A DNA stretch of 64,000 bases from an uncultured Clostridia bacterium (GCA_947174885.1 CAMWKO010000001.1:124001-188000); one strand, 5' to 3'; shown: positions 38,898-50,918, counted from the first letter of the stretch. The notes: a model not told the origin generated them from the letters alone. Translations and numbers: made by a program.

Positions 38898-40108
38898 ATG
38901 AAAGGAAACTTATGGATGGAAATTAGAAATGAACGAAAGAAAGGGCTTAGTTATACTGAAATTGCTAGAAAACATCATATTGATCCAAGAACAGCAAAAA
39001 AATATGCAGAATCAGATATTAGACCAGCATATACACTTACATCTCCAAAAGCTTCAAAGCTGGATCCTTATAAGAATTTAATTGATATGTGGCTGGAAGA
39101 AGCTCCTTACAGTGCAGTACGTATTCATGAAAAATTAATTGAACAGGGATGCGATTGTAAATATACTATTGTGCGACAATATGTTGCCACAAGAAAGGCT
39201 GACTGTAAGATTCGAAACCATACACGGCTTACAGGGACAGGTTGACTGGGGATTCTTTGAAAATTATAAAATGCTAGAGAACGGAACATACAAGAAACTA
39301 TACTGCTTTCTTATGATACTTGGATACTCTCGGATGAGATATATTGAGTTTGTCACGGACATGAGCACAACAACACTTATTAAATGCCACATTAATGAAT
39401 TCAGCTACTTTGGTGGATATCCTGAATAAATCTTATATGATAACATGAAGCAGGTTGTTATAAATAGAATAATGAAGCAGTCGGAAAGTGAATTGAATAA
39501 ACAGTTTGAAGATTTTGCAGACTTTTACGGTTATAAATCTGTATTGTGTCGCCCATACAGAGGTCAGTCAAAAGATAAGATTGAACGAACTGTAAGATAT
39601 GTCAGGGAAAATTTTATGATAGGAATTAAATATAATTAATTGTGAGATTTAAACAGTCAGGCTCATGCATGGTGCAATAAAATCAATGCAAAGGTTCATG
39701 CCACAACAAACGAACAACCTATTGACAGGCTACCGATGGAAAATCTTTTACTATTAAATAGAGAATACATCATGGAAAAGATGAATTTAAGAAGAGTTGA
39801 AAAAGACTGCCTCATCAGTTATGCGCCAACAAATATTCCGTTCCGGCAGAATACGTTGGCAGGGATGTGACAGTCATTGTTCTCGACCATATGTTAGCAG
39901 CATATTTCTAGGGTAAACAAATAGCTTTACATAAATTATCTTACAGAAAAAACTCCTTAAATGTTAATAAAGAACATTATAAATCCATGATTATTAAATC
40001 AAGTTTTGATATCGAAAATACGCTGTTAAATAATCCTGATTTAGTGGACTTAAGCATTCCAAATCATTCTCTTGAAAAATATGATGAGCTGATGGGAGAT
40101 GTAATGCT

Positions 40109-40112
<4 letters not shown>
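38898..40112 (+). pseudogene. istA: istA transposase of the IS21 element, broken
   Basis: The product would be a DDE transposase. An N-terminal HTH (LSYTEIARKHHIDPRTAKKY) is readable, then a frameshift near 39220-39245, then the rve core (GQVDWGFFENYK and CRPYRGQSKDKIERTVRYV) interrupted by TAA at 39427 and again by stops near 39637-39650. The tail reads AHAWCNKINAKVHATTNEQ in frame. At least two stops and one frameshift mean it makes no active enzyme. Confidence 0.85.
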
Positions 40113-40907
<795 letters not shown>

Positions 40908-40968
40908 TTTTTTTTAAAAGTGCAAAATTTAAACGCTAAAAAACTACAAAATTAGAATGTCATTGACA

Positions 40969-41303
40969 CTTACTGCGAATATGAATGAGAAGTTTACAAA
41001 AGGGTTCAAAGGAGTATATAAGTCGAAAAAATCTGTTTGTTAATTGATTTAATAATTGCAATTGAGATTATGATGTGATGTTTTTAGATAAATAGTTACT
41101 TCTAACACAAATATATGTATTAATATGCTAAATTCAGCAAATTAATCTTGCATAGAAAATGTAAAACTATTATAATTAAAGTAGCAATATGGGATATTTT
41201 ATCGTTAAAAGAATATATCACAAAAAAGATAAAGTAAAATAGGCAAAGTATCGTGAATTACAATACAAAACTTTTATAGAGAAAATCATTAGCGAGGTAT
41301 ATG
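40969..41303. other. leader region of the dpt-dnd operon
   Basis: About 335 AT-rich bases between the IS21 right end and dptF, holding the operon promoter (41148-41176). I see no coding frame. The transcript would have a leader of about 120 bases. Confidence 0.5.
41148..41176 (+). promoter_or_regulatory. predicted promoter of the phosphorothioation operon
   Basis: TTGCAT, 17 bases, perfect TATAAT, followed by 128 bases to the dptF start. Confidence 0.6.
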
Positions 41304-43028
41304 ATGGCAAATTGCGAATTTACAAACGAACTTAATAGATTGAGAAAATCATCAAGTGATTCCATCGACAATGTGGAGAAATTTGATCAGTTTAAAAGCT
41401 ATATGCATGTAGTCAGGACGGCAGAGGAAGATCTTAAGGGAATTCTTCGTAAGGTTAATGCTTCTGGTAAGAAGACATTAGTGCTATTATGCGGAAGTGC
41501 CGGAGATGGTAAATCACATCTTTTATCTTACTTAAAAAATTTTGATAAAGAACATCTAATAGATAATTATTTTGTTTATAACGATGCTACTGAAAGTAGT
41601 GCTCCATCAAAAACAGCGATTGAAACGTTAAATGATTTTTTATCCTCTTACAAGGATAAAAATTTAGCGATGCCGGGACAAAATGTTATTCTAGCAATCA
41701 ACCTTGGTGTTCTTAGTAATTTTATCGAATCTGAGTATGGAGAAAGTTTTAATACTCTGAGAGAGTATGTTGAGAATAGTAATATACTCACTTCTCAGGT
41801 AAATGATAATAAATATGATTCAGAAAGCTATTTTCAACATGTTAGTTTCTCGGATTATCATATGTATAGTCTAACTATCGAAGGAATACATGCTGGCTAC
41901 ATAGAGAAAATCTTAGAAAAAGTATTTACTCCGAGCGAAGAAAATTTATTTTATAAATCATATTCGGAGGCATGTTCGACCTGTACTCTTTCAAAAAGAT
42001 GTCCTGTTAAAATGAATTATGAGTATATAATGAATAAAGAGCGACAAAAGTTTGTTGCTGAATTGATGGTAAAAACAACTATTCAGGATAAGATGATTTT
42101 AACTACGAGAGAAATCCTGAATTTTATATGTGACATAGTTGTTTCACAGAAGTTTAACATTAATCAATTTCACAGTATATCAACGGATGATTCTGACTAC
42201 TTAAAAGAATTCATAAAGCAAATTACACCAGCATTATTATTTGATTCAGCAGATGTAACAACTTTAATGAATATATTTAAAAAGTATGATCCATTATTAT
42301 TGCGCTCTGAGGAGGCTGACGAGATGGCAATTTCCTATTATGTCAGTTCAAATGTTACACAAGAAATTAAGAATGCATTTGAGAATAGCCCTTATTATGA
42401 TATAGTTTGTGAGGACAACATGATTGAAAAAATCAATGAAGATAGAACACTAAAGATAAGTATTTATGGTCTTCTTGTTAGATTACAAGCAATAGATGGA
42501 GGGGTAGCTTCTGAGGAAACCTACAACAAATACTTGAGGGATTTGTATTGGTATAACTCCGGCGAAAAAAAGAAATTAAATGGTGTATATACATTAATTG
42601 AAAAAGCAGTAACACAATGGTGTGGCAGCGATGAAGATGGAAACTATTGCTTAGATAATAGACATAGTGGATTTTCTTTATATGAAAAAGTTGATATGGT
42701 TCCGAACCTAGAGCAGGTACCACATCCAAAAGAAACAGAAGAACTACAGAGATTTATTCCATCTATTATAGCTTCTTTTGATGGAACGAATGGAGAAAAG
42801 ATTGATTTAGATATTGATTATTCATTATATGATCTACTGGATAAACTAAATCGTGGTTACATTCAAACAGCGGATGACAGAAATAATCACGCTGACTTCA
42901 TAAGTTTCGTTAATCAAATTTTACAGACCGGATCATTAGCTAAGAGTCTGACAGTTCTTTCCGAAAATGGAACCAAAGCAATAATATCTCAAAGTACGTT
43001 TGGATATAAGTTTAAGGTGGTGAAATAA
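41304..43028 (+). CDS. dptF: DNA phosphorothioation-dependent restriction protein DptF
   Basis: First of three genes for the restriction side of the Dnd system. The 574-residue protein has a P-loop, GSAGDGKSHLL (about residues 64-74), so it is a predicted ATPase, and a CxxC-type cluster, CSTCTLSKRCP (about 224-234), that may bind metal. Together with DptG and DptH it damages DNA lacking phosphorothioate marks; the exact catalytic step is not settled. ATG at 41304 is better spaced from GAGG than the ATG one codon before. Its stop overlaps the dptG start in TAATG. Confidence 0.9.
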   Translation: MANCEFTNELNRLRKSSSDSIDNVEKFDQFKSYMHVVRTAEEDLKGILRKVNASGKKTLVLLCGSAGDGKSHLLSYLKNFDKEHLIDNYFVYNDATESSAPSKTAIETLNDFLSSYKDKNLAMPGQNVILAINLGVLSNFIESEYGESFNTLREYVENSNILTSQVNDNKYDSESYFQHVSFSDYHMYSLTIEGIHAGYIEKILEKVFTPSEENLFYKSYSEACSTCTLSKRCPVKMNYEYIMNKERQKFVAELMVKTTIQDKMILTTREILNFICDIVVSQKFNINQFHSISTDDSDYLKEFIKQITPALLFDSADVTTLMNIFKKYDPLLLRSEEADEMAISYYVSSNVTQEIKNAFENSPYYDIVCEDNMIEKINEDRTLKISIYGLLVRLQAIDGGVASEETYNKYLRDLYWYNSGEKKKLNGVYTLIEKAVTQWCGSDEDGNYCLDNRHSGFSLYEKVDMVPNLEQVPHPKETEELQRFIPSIIASFDGTNGEKIDLDIDYSLYDLLDKLNRGYIQTADDRNNHADFISFVNQILQTGSLAKSLTVLSENGTKAIISQSTFGYKFKVVK

Positions 43029-44440
43029 TGGAATATAGATTTAGTGAAGAAAAATTTAAAGAAAGTTTCAATGCGAAGGATAGAACCATTAAGTCTGTCG
43101 ATTCCATAAGAATCACTCACAGACCGGACGGACAATTCAAGTTATTTCCATATAAAGCATCTGGAAAGGCTCAGGCACCAATTGTCGCAGAACTAGAAGA
43201 TGTTGTAAGTAGCTTTTTTAGGGAAGCATTGAATAAGAAAACTGAGCCAATAGAATATAATACATTGTGTGATGATCTCTTAAAAGAAATCGATATTGAA
43301 GATGAGGATATTGATTATTTTAAGGATATGATACAAAGTTTATTTTTCAATGTAGACAATTTCGTAGCAAGTAATTTTGGATTATATCCATATCAGACTA
43401 CAACAAATAATAAAAGTGCTGAAAATTTGGCACACTTCTTATTTTCTGTTTTAGACATGGATGCTGATGCCTGTAAGAAAATAGAAGCCGCGAAGAATGA
43501 GTATAAGTTCAATGTTTTGGAAGATATGGTTATCAAAACCATAGAGTCTAATAAGGTAAAAGAGGCATATAAAATGGCTGACTACTTTACTGTAAAAGAT
43601 GATATTCAGAAGAGATTTAAAAGCGATTTTTATTTTATGTTGGAGTCTGGAATGACTTCTTTGGAGGATTTAGCGAATCTGTTATCTATATATTATTTCT
43701 ATTATGTGTCTCAGACATGTATTATTCTGGATCAGTTTTGTGTAGGAAAGAGAAACGGTGAAGAGAAACTTTATTATGCACTTGATTGGGAAAAGGTTAG
43801 TAAAAATAGAAAGTGCTGTGAGGAAGGGTGGGATAAACTCCAAAGTAGTATTAATCACATGTTTAGCCATGCTATTACATTGGAAATTTTAAATCAGACA
43901 GACTTTGATGAAATGTTGGATTATATTTCTCTAGGTGAGTTGGCAAAAATCAGTAGCTTTATGGATGAAGAAATAGCAAAGGAAATTGAAGAAGCAGAGA
44001 AAATATATTGTTCATATGTTGGTGACTTTAAAGAATTTTCAAGCATTTCACGTAAAGAAGCAGGGTCAAAAACAGAAACTGCAATAATGCATTTATATCG
44101 TTGTGTTGAGGCTCAGTTCTTAAAGACAGATCGTCGAAGAGCAAATCAATTTTACAATGAAAAATTTTCTGAGTTTTGCAAAGAACGCTGGGTAAAGAAT
44201 AGAAAGAAATCTGGTTTAGTATTGAATTTAACAGAGCGAGATGTAATTTTTCTAACAAAAATCTGTATCAGAAATGAGGAGAAAATAAGGTTAATTGACT
44301 TATTCAAGGAGTACGAGCAGCGAGGAATTTATTTAGATAATACTTCAAAAGAATATTTGCAGGAGTTCTATACAAAGTTAAATCTAATTGACAAGAAGAG
44401 TGATAGTGGAGATGCACAGTATGTTAAACGAATTTTATGA
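43028..44440 (+). CDS. dptG: DNA phosphorothioation-dependent restriction protein DptG
   Basis: A 470-residue soluble, mainly helical protein without a motif I can assign. The call rests on size, on position between dptF and dptH, and on the start (MEYRFSEEKFKESF) with the charged, Lys/Glu-rich body usual for DptG. It is thought to form part of the restriction complex. Translation is coupled on both sides: TAATG with dptF and a 20-base overlap with dptH. Confidence 0.85.
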   Translation: MEYRFSEEKFKESFNAKDRTIKSVDSIRITHRPDGQFKLFPYKASGKAQAPIVAELEDVVSSFFREALNKKTEPIEYNTLCDDLLKEIDIEDEDIDYFKDMIQSLFFNVDNFVASNFGLYPYQTTTNNKSAENLAHFLFSVLDMDADACKKIEAAKNEYKFNVLEDMVIKTIESNKVKEAYKMADYFTVKDDIQKRFKSDFYFMLESGMTSLEDLANLLSIYYFYYVSQTCIILDQFCVGKRNGEEKLYYALDWEKVSKNRKCCEEGWDKLQSSINHMFSHAITLEILNQTDFDEMLDYISLGELAKISSFMDEEIAKEIEEAEKIYCSYVGDFKEFSSISRKEAGSKTETAIMHLYRCVEAQFLKTDRRRANQFYNEKFSEFCKERWVKNRKKSGLVLNLTERDVIFLTKICIRNEEKIRLIDLFKEYEQRGIYLDNTSKEYLQEFYTKLNLIDKKSDSGDAQYVKRIL

Positions 44441-47400
44441 TTTTATAGCAAAGAAAATAAATAGTTTCTTTCAGACCGCAGCATCTGATGGAACGCTATT
44501 AAAGGGAGAAAGCTTTTGTCTGAAACTTGATAATGATGATATGGTTGTCAAAGTTTCTTCTGCATTGAAGGACCTCGTGGAAGAAAACCAAACGATTGGA
44601 ACGTATGAATTGGAATGTAAGGATGGTTCCGTATATAGCACATATACATTAAAGGTTCAGGAAGATGAAGTAATCATTGCTGCTCAAATTAATGGGATGA
44701 CAAATGACTTTCTCTGTGCAACATTAAGAAATGTTGCTAATGAGGCACAAAAACCGATATTGATGATTTCGTCAAATCCTATTGACAGTGCTAAAAGTGG
44801 ATCAAGAGACATGGCTGCAAGTGGTATGCCTTTCTATGCGGATCAGCTTATGGTTGAGATAAAGGATAAAGTCAATAATAGCACACAGCTCACAAATACA
44901 GAAAAGAGAATCCTACAATTTGAATTAAAGAGAAGAGACTCTGATGTATTTAGTGATAGGGCATCTATTTATGAATATCGCGACTTATTATCTATTATGA
45001 GTAGCGGAAAAATTAATAAGAATGATTATCAGGGATTCCGCCTATTTTCAGTTGATGGAAAGAATGATTATCAAAATGAGAGCGATTCAAAAATAGATAA
45101 GGCAATCAAAGAGAACAACGATTTGTTTGAAAAGATTGATCGAGGTCTTCGATTTGGTAGCCTTAAATCAGATATGGTGATGATATTTGAGGACAATATC
45201 ATTGAAGAAATTGATAAAAAATATAAAAAAGATCCGGAAAATTGGAGCTCAGGGTTTGAATATGCTCGTCTACTTGCTGCAAAAGAGAAAAAGCAAGCTA
45301 AGATGGAAAATCCACTAAAGATAGAAAATGAGGATATTGTCGTTTATGGAGATATACCTCTAAATACATTTACAACAGAAGATAAAGTAATAATCCGCAA
45401 CGAGGGTTCTCAGACAGCAAAGAAGCGAACAAAAAATATTCTTATATTTAATCCTGATAAATATGCTTTAATACATTTGCAAGTAAATTGCAATACCACG
45501 ATATTTAACAGTAGAATATCTTCGGACGATGCAATGTATACGAAGAATGGTAAAAATATTGTTTTTGAATTCACACGGGAAGAGCTTACTTTCCATAAAA
45601 TTCAGATTGAAGATGATTCAAATGGAATTATTTACATTTTCAAAATTGCTATTGTAGATATACCAGTAGAGTATATGTTTTCTACAGTTAAGCATAGTTT
45701 TACCATTGATTACAAAGCAAAAAAAACAAATTGCCGTATTAAGCTTGCAGGCATTGGTACTGATTTGGTATTTAACAAAAATGCATTAAAAGTTAACAGT
45801 TGTAAATTAGAAGATAATGAGATTTATAGCTGCAGGTATGGTGAAAAACTTCATATTTATACTTCAGAAGAAGAATTGGCAAATTTCGGTAGCGGAATAA
45901 AAATAGATATTAACTTTGCTGGAATAATTGTTCCTTTTATCTTATATCCTGATGAGGCAAAAAGCCAAGAGATTATCGGAAGAAAGATACTAAGAGAGAA
46001 ACTGGCGACGAAGAAAAGCTTTATATTTGAAGATGATACAATTCAAGCCGAGTCTCAAGAGTATTTTGCGAAGGCTAATTTGCTTCGAGAACTAAGAGTG
46101 GAACAGGATATTATCTCCAGAAAAGTGATTATTGGACAAATAAAAAACTTTTATGAGTCAGATAAAGTAGCATTAGAGAAACAAGAACTTAAATTACCGG
46201 AAGAACTGAATAAGACTTATATGGAGTTACTGTCAGCTTTTGAGACACAAAAAACAATTCCAACGCTAGCCTATTTAAACGATAGTATAAAAGAATACGT
46301 TATTGCATATATAGAAGCCTTTAATAAGTGCTTTGATTCATTAAAGGATGGAGAAAATTTAACATTCGAGCAGGAGAATGCACTTCAGATTGGTACGATT
46401 GCAGTTGGAAGAAATGCAGATGAAATTTTGCTTACACCATTCCATCCTTTAAACCTGGCATATCAGCTTTCATTGATAGAAGAAACTGGATTAGAATACG
46501 CATCGGATATTGTTATTGATCGGTTGAACTCTGTCAATTTATTGCCATACATCCAGAGAAATAAGAAGATTTATAAGGTTTCAGAACAGCTTTTTTCACA
46601 GGAATGGAAGTATTATGCTCCGGTTGAAAACAAGAAGTACCGTGGTAGTAGACGGTATGTACCAAAGCTTATAGAAGAAAAAATTTCAGAGTTTATATCT
46701 CATTTTAGATATATATTTGATGACATTAACAACAAGACTATAAGGATTAATCTAATAAATATGGGAGACTGTAGTGAGGTCTTTATGGGTCTTGCACAGT
46801 TCTTTGTACACTCAATTAGTAGAAATGCTGATGTTGACAAATTGGTTAAGTTTGAAATTCACATTTATACCGATAATGCATTAAACAATGTATTTTCAAA
46901 TATAAAAGAGTACGCAGAATTAAAAGACTATTTGACAGAGCAAAAGCTTTTTGTTGAAAGCGGAACATCTATGAACAGCTTAGAGGGAATCATTTCAAAG
47001 AATATATCATGCTATTTCCATAAAGACAATGGAAGGTCATATGAATATGCACATGTGACATTTTATGAGATGGAATCAGAAATCACCTCAGAACAAGCTA
47101 CAATGAGTCAGATTGAAACAGGTATATCTTTAGGTGGTATTCTATCGGGGATTCCATCAAGTAAGTATGGTCATAAGTATAGAACGGGGTACGGCTCTAA
47201 ATATGCAGAAGAAACTCCAATTGTGAAGTTGGCATCAAAGTACAATGCCTTGATGCAAGTTGAATCAACTGGTAACCCTTATCATGAAGGGACAAGTATT
47301 TCTACTCAAATTGATGAATCTGCGGAACACAAGATGGATTATATCTACAAAAACTCTAATTGGGTGGTATTTGTGGATCCTAAGGTCGATTTGGACTTCT

Positions 47401-49766
47401 TTAGCGAAAAAGAGGCTAACAGTGATTTATTAATTATTCACTATAGTGATCAGTATACATCAAGTAGTGGATATGATGCTATTACAGTAACTCATAAGTC
47501 CCAACAATACTCAAAGGTTATCCAAGAATATCTAAAGATGAAAGGTGTTGATGCGAATATTTATGATGTTCATAACATCATAAATTTATTCAATGCAGTT
47601 AATGGAGATTGGTTATTGCGTCTTGTATCTTCAAAGAAGGGAGCTAAAGATTCGACCTTTAGCAGGGAGAAAATTAGTATTGTTGCTGCAATTAAGTTTA
47701 TGTTAGCATTCTTGAAACATGACGATATAGTATGGGTGCCGATATCCCTGGAAGAAATGCTAAGAGTTTCAGGGGGAGCTGGCTTATCAAAAGATGATGG
47801 AGTACTTTCTGCAAAGAATCTTGGCTTTGAAAAAGGACCGACAAGTGATGACATTCTCTTTGTGGGACTGGATAAGAGTAGTGAACAACCTAAGGTTTAC
47901 CTATATCCAACTGAAGTAAAGACTGGAAATAACGAATCGACTGTAATTAAAAAGGCTTTTGAGCAAGCATCAGCGACTGCAAAAGGACTGCATGATGCCT
48001 TCAATCCAAAAGAAGAGCTGATAAATACTATCTTGTATAAAGTTAATAGAAACTTCCTCATGCAAATGTTTATCACAAGTTGTAAAAAGATGCAGGTATA
48101 TCACGTGGATGATTCACAGGATTGGGATTTGATTTTAGATAAATATAGAGAAGCAATCCTTAATGAAAAGTATATATTGTCAGAGGATATACAGGAACTT
48201 ATAGGAAAAGGAGCTGTTTTATCATTTAGAAAAGCACTTATTGAAAGAAAAACATCATTCAAGGAGGATGCAATAAATTTTATTGAAATGCCAGAGAATG
48301 ATGAGCTTGACCTAATCTTAAAAGATGTATCAGAAATATATGCAAATATTCATGAGCGTAGGGATAGTGAGCTTCTTATCTTGGATGAGTGTATGGTTAG
48401 AAATTTAACTGGAGATTTGACAAAGCTTCATATATCTAGTTTGGAGGCGAATGATGAAACACCAGAAGAAGAACAGAGCATAATTCAGCATAGTTCAGAG
48501 AAAACCAATGGCGAAGTTTATTCAAAGGAAAAGTCTGAAGACGAGAGCAAGAATAAAATAGTGAAACATTATGACGTCAAAGAAGTGCCTCAAGTAGCTG
48601 TGACTTCTGACAGTATGCAAGTGTTATTCGGGAATAACGATCAGAATGGCAAACCAATAATTTGGAGACCAAATGATACATATCAGTTGTTCCATGCAAA
48701 TACAGGAATTATAGGAACTATGGGAACTGGAAAGACACAGTTTACTAAGTCACTGATTACCCAGCTGTACAAGGAGCAAAATAAGAATGTAGATGGACTA
48801 CCAATAGGAATCTTAATCTTTGATTATAAGGGGGATTACAATGAGACAAAGGCAGATTTTGTAGAGGCAACAAATGCTACTATATACAAGCCATATCATT
48901 TGCCATTCAATCCATTGGCACTAACAAAATCATCTGTATTTAAACCATTGTTACCTACGCATACGGCAAATGCATTTAAGGATACAATATCAAAGGTATT
49001 TAATCTCGGACCCAAGCAGCAAAATACATTGCTGCAATGTATTATGGAGACATATAATGCAAGTGGAATAGTTCCGGACAAACCGGCTACATGGGATATG
49101 CCAGCACCTACGTTACACCAAGTATATCAGCGCTACATGAATGACGAGGAGATTAAAAAAGGAGATTCATTATCCGCTGCATTAGACAAATTAATGATGT
49201 TTGAAGTATTTGAAACAAATCCAAGTAATACAAGGACATTATTTGAGGTGCTTAATGGAGTTGTGGTAATTGATTTATCTTCATATGATAGTGACATTCG
49301 AAGTCTGGTTGTTGCAATAACATTGGATTTATTTTACTCACAGATGCAAGCCACAGGTTCTAGTAAAATGTTAGGAAATTATAGACAGCTTACAAAGATG
49401 ATTCTTGTTGATGAAGCAGACAATTTCATGAGTGAGGAGTTTCCTTCTTTGAAGAAGATACTAAAAGAAGGAAGGGAGTTTGGTGTAGGAACAATCTTAT
49501 CTACGCAGTTTCTGAAACATTTTGGAAGCGGAGAGGATGATTATGCCAAATATATACTGACATGGGTTGTTCATAATGTATCTGATTTAAAGAATTCAGA
49601 TATCGATTTTGTGTTCAAAACGGAGTCAAAGAGCCAAGAAAATCAAACACTGTTTAATGCAATCAAAGCACTGGAAAAACATCACAGCATAGTAAAAATT
49701 GGAAATGGCAAACCAGTTTATGTAAGAGACAAAGCCTTTTGGGAATTATATCAAGAATTACATTGA
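44421..49766 (+). CDS. dptH: DNA phosphorothioation-dependent restriction protein DptH
   Basis: The large motor of the restriction complex, 1781 residues. The C-terminal quarter is a HerA/FtsK-like ATPase: Walker A TMGTGKTQ (Lys about 1438), DYKGDYNE just after it, Walker B ILVDEADNF (about 1661-1669), and a later STQF sensor-like phrase. The long N-terminal part is of unknown fold. I place the start at ATG 44421 (MLNEFYDF), with GGAG nine bases upstream; TTG 44388 and ATG 44412 are in frame but poorly placed. The frame is intact despite the length, so the system has been kept functional. Confidence 0.92.
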   Translation: MLNEFYDFIAKKINSFFQTAASDGTLLKGESFCLKLDNDDMVVKVSSALKDLVEENQTIGTYELECKDGSVYSTYTLKVQEDEVIIAAQINGMTNDFLCATLRNVANEAQKPILMISSNPIDSAKSGSRDMAASGMPFYADQLMVEIKDKVNNSTQLTNTEKRILQFELKRRDSDVFSDRASIYEYRDLLSIMSSGKINKNDYQGFRLFSVDGKNDYQNESDSKIDKAIKENNDLFEKIDRGLRFGSLKSDMVMIFEDNIIEEIDKKYKKDPENWSSGFEYARLLAAKEKKQAKMENPLKIENEDIVVYGDIPLNTFTTEDKVIIRNEGSQTAKKRTKNILIFNPDKYALIHLQVNCNTTIFNSRISSDDAMYTKNGKNIVFEFTREELTFHKIQIEDDSNGIIYIFKIAIVDIPVEYMFSTVKHSFTIDYKAKKTNCRIKLAGIGTDLVFNKNALKVNSCKLEDNEIYSCRYGEKLHIYTSEEELANFGSGIKIDINFAGIIVPFILYPDEAKSQEIIGRKILREKLATKKSFIFEDDTIQAESQEYFAKANLLRELRVEQDIISRKVIIGQIKNFYESDKVALEKQELKLPEELNKTYMELLSAFETQKTIPTLAYLNDSIKEYVIAYIEAFNKCFDSLKDGENLTFEQENALQIGTIAVGRNADEILLTPFHPLNLAYQLSLIEETGLEYASDIVIDRLNSVNLLPYIQRNKKIYKVSEQLFSQEWKYYAPVENKKYRGSRRYVPKLIEEKISEFISHFRYIFDDINNKTIRINLINMGDCSEVFMGLAQFFVHSISRNADVDKLVKFEIHIYTDNALNNVFSNIKEYAELKDYLTEQKLFVESGTSMNSLEGIISKNISCYFHKDNGRSYEYAHVTFYEMESEITSEQATMSQIETGISLGGILSGIPSSKYGHKYRTGYGSKYAEETPIVKLASKYNALMQVESTGNPYHEGTSISTQIDESAEHKMDYIYKNSNWVVFVDPKVDLDFFSEKEANSDLLIIHYSDQYTSSSGYDAITVTHKSQQYSKVIQEYLKMKGVDANIYDVHNIINLFNAVNGDWLLRLVSSKKGAKDSTFSREKISIVAAIKFMLAFLKHDDIVWVPISLEEMLRVSGGAGLSKDDGVLSAKNLGFEKGPTSDDILFVGLDKSSEQPKVYLYPTEVKTGNNESTVIKKAFEQASATAKGLHDAFNPKEELINTILYKVNRNFLMQMFITSCKKMQVYHVDDSQDWDLILDKYREAILNEKYILSEDIQELIGKGAVLSFRKALIERKTSFKEDAINFIEMPENDELDLILKDVSEIYANIHERRDSELLILDECMVRNLTGDLTKLHISSLEANDETPEEEQSIIQHSSEKTNGEVYSKEKSEDESKNKIVKHYDVKEVPQVAVTSDSMQVLFGNNDQNGKPIIWRPNDTYQLFHANTGIIGTMGTGKTQFTKSLITQLYKEQNKNVDGLPIGILIFDYKGDYNETKADFVEATNATIYKPYHLPFNPLALTKSSVFKPLLPTHTANAFKDTISKVFNLGPKQQNTLLQCIMETYNASGIVPDKPATWDMPAPTLHQVYQRYMNDEEIKKGDSLSAALDKLMMFEVFETNPSNTRTLFEVLNGVVVIDLSSYDSDIRSLVVAITLDLFYSQMQATGSSKMLGNYRQLTKMILVDEADNFMSEEFPSLKKILKEGREFGVGTILSTQFLKHFGSGEDDYAKYILTWVVHNVSDLKNSDIDFVFKTESKSQENQTLFNAIKALEKHHSIVKIGNGKPVYVRDKAFWELYQELH

Positions 49767-49780
49767 CTGTAATATTTATC

Positions 49781-49817
49781 AATGATATACTTAAGTATAC
49801 TACTTAAGTATATCATT
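49781..49817. promoter_or_regulatory. perfect palindromic double site between dptH and dndB
   Basis: Two copies of the 10-bp palindrome TACTTAAGTA (49788-49797 and 49801-49810), 3 bases apart, inside longer arms AATGATA and TATCATT. The whole 37 bp is a perfect inverted repeat around TAC. It ends about 6 bases before the GTGGAGG site of dndB. No T-run follows. I read it as an operator for a dimeric or tetrameric regulator, with DndB itself a candidate. Confidence 0.7.
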
Positions 49818-49834
49818 TTGCATGTGGAGGAAAT

Positions 49835-50908
49835 ATGGATTTTGCATATAAATTCCCTGTTGTTAAGGGACGACAAGCTAGAAAAGAGTATTATATAGCA
49901 ATGATTCCACTTAAGATGATTGCAAAACTTTTTCCAAGTGAAGAAGAATATGTTTTACCAGAATATAGAGCACAAAGAAAGTTGAATGAATCAAGGATCC
50001 CAATTATAAGCAGATATATTGCGGAAAATAGAGATTCATATGTATTCTCGGCATTAGCAGCATCTATAGATGGAGAATTTGAATTTCATGAAGGCACTGA
50101 TGGGATCGGCACAGGCATTCTGGAAGTGTCAATGGATGCAACATTTTTGATTAATGATGGACAACATAGAAAAGCCGCAATATTAGATGCTTTAAATGAA
50201 GATCCGTCATTAGGTGAAGAAACAATCTCGGTTGTTCTATATGAAGATCAAGGATTGGAACGTAGTCAACAAATCTTCACTGATTTGAACAAGCACGCGG
50301 TTAAGACATCAAATTCCATTGCAGAACTATATGATTCGAGAGATGAATTGGCTGTAGTTAATAGAAATGTAATTATAAATGTACCATTCTTAAATGAGTA
50401 TACTGATAAAGAAAAAGATATTCTTGGAAAATTTTCTTCTAACTTGTTTACTCTAAATACATTTTACAATGCAAACAGAAAAATAGTTGGTAGTACAGAT
50501 TTGTCTGATAATGCAGAAAATTTTTTAAGAAACTATTGGCGATGCGTATCAGATAATATTATACAATGGAAAGAACTTTCAAATCATGAAATTTCAAAAG
50601 TTGATTTACGTGAGAATTATATTGTAACTCAAGGAGTTATTATACAGGCATTAGGAGTAATTGGTGCTTATTTTTATAAAAATTGCTCTGAGAATATGGA
50701 AAAATATTTATCTAAGCTTCAACGGATTGACTGGAAAAGAAGTTCATGTCAGTGGAAACTAAGATGTATTAGAGCAGACGGAAAGATTATAACAAGTAAC
50801 AAGGCGATAAATTTGACCGCCATTAATATAAAAAAAGAAATTGGATTAATATTGTCCGATGAAGAAAAATCGAAAGAACAAAAATTCCTTGATTCAATAA
50901 ATATTTAG
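49835..50908 (+). CDS. dndB: DNA sulfur modification protein DndB
   Basis: A 357-residue protein with the DGQHR motif (INDGQHRKAAIL, Asp about 108) that names its domain superfamily, and FTDLNKHAVKTSNSI further on. In Salmonella and other hosts DndB is not needed for the chemistry but represses dnd transcription and affects how fully sites are modified. The palindromic double site directly upstream fits autoregulation. GTGGAGG precedes the ATG. First gene of the modification block. Confidence 0.92.
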   Translation: MDFAYKFPVVKGRQARKEYYIAMIPLKMIAKLFPSEEEYVLPEYRAQRKLNESRIPIISRYIAENRDSYVFSALAASIDGEFEFHEGTDGIGTGILEVSMDATFLINDGQHRKAAILDALNEDPSLGEETISVVLYEDQGLERSQQIFTDLNKHAVKTSNSIAELYDSRDELAVVNRNVIINVPFLNEYTDKEKDILGKFSSNLFTLNTFYNANRKIVGSTDLSDNAENFLRNYWRCVSDNIIQWKELSNHEISKVDLRENYIVTQGVIIQALGVIGAYFYKNCSENMEKYLSKLQRIDWKRSSCQWKLRCIRADGKIITSNKAINLTAINIKKEIGLILSDEEKSKEQKFLDSINI

Positions 50909-50918
50909 GAGAATTATA

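Noticed and set aside
44388-44420. TTG or upstream ATG start for dptH
   Set aside because: TTG 44388 has no ribosome site and ATG 44412 lies one base from the GGAG; ATG 44421 is nine bases from it and fits better.
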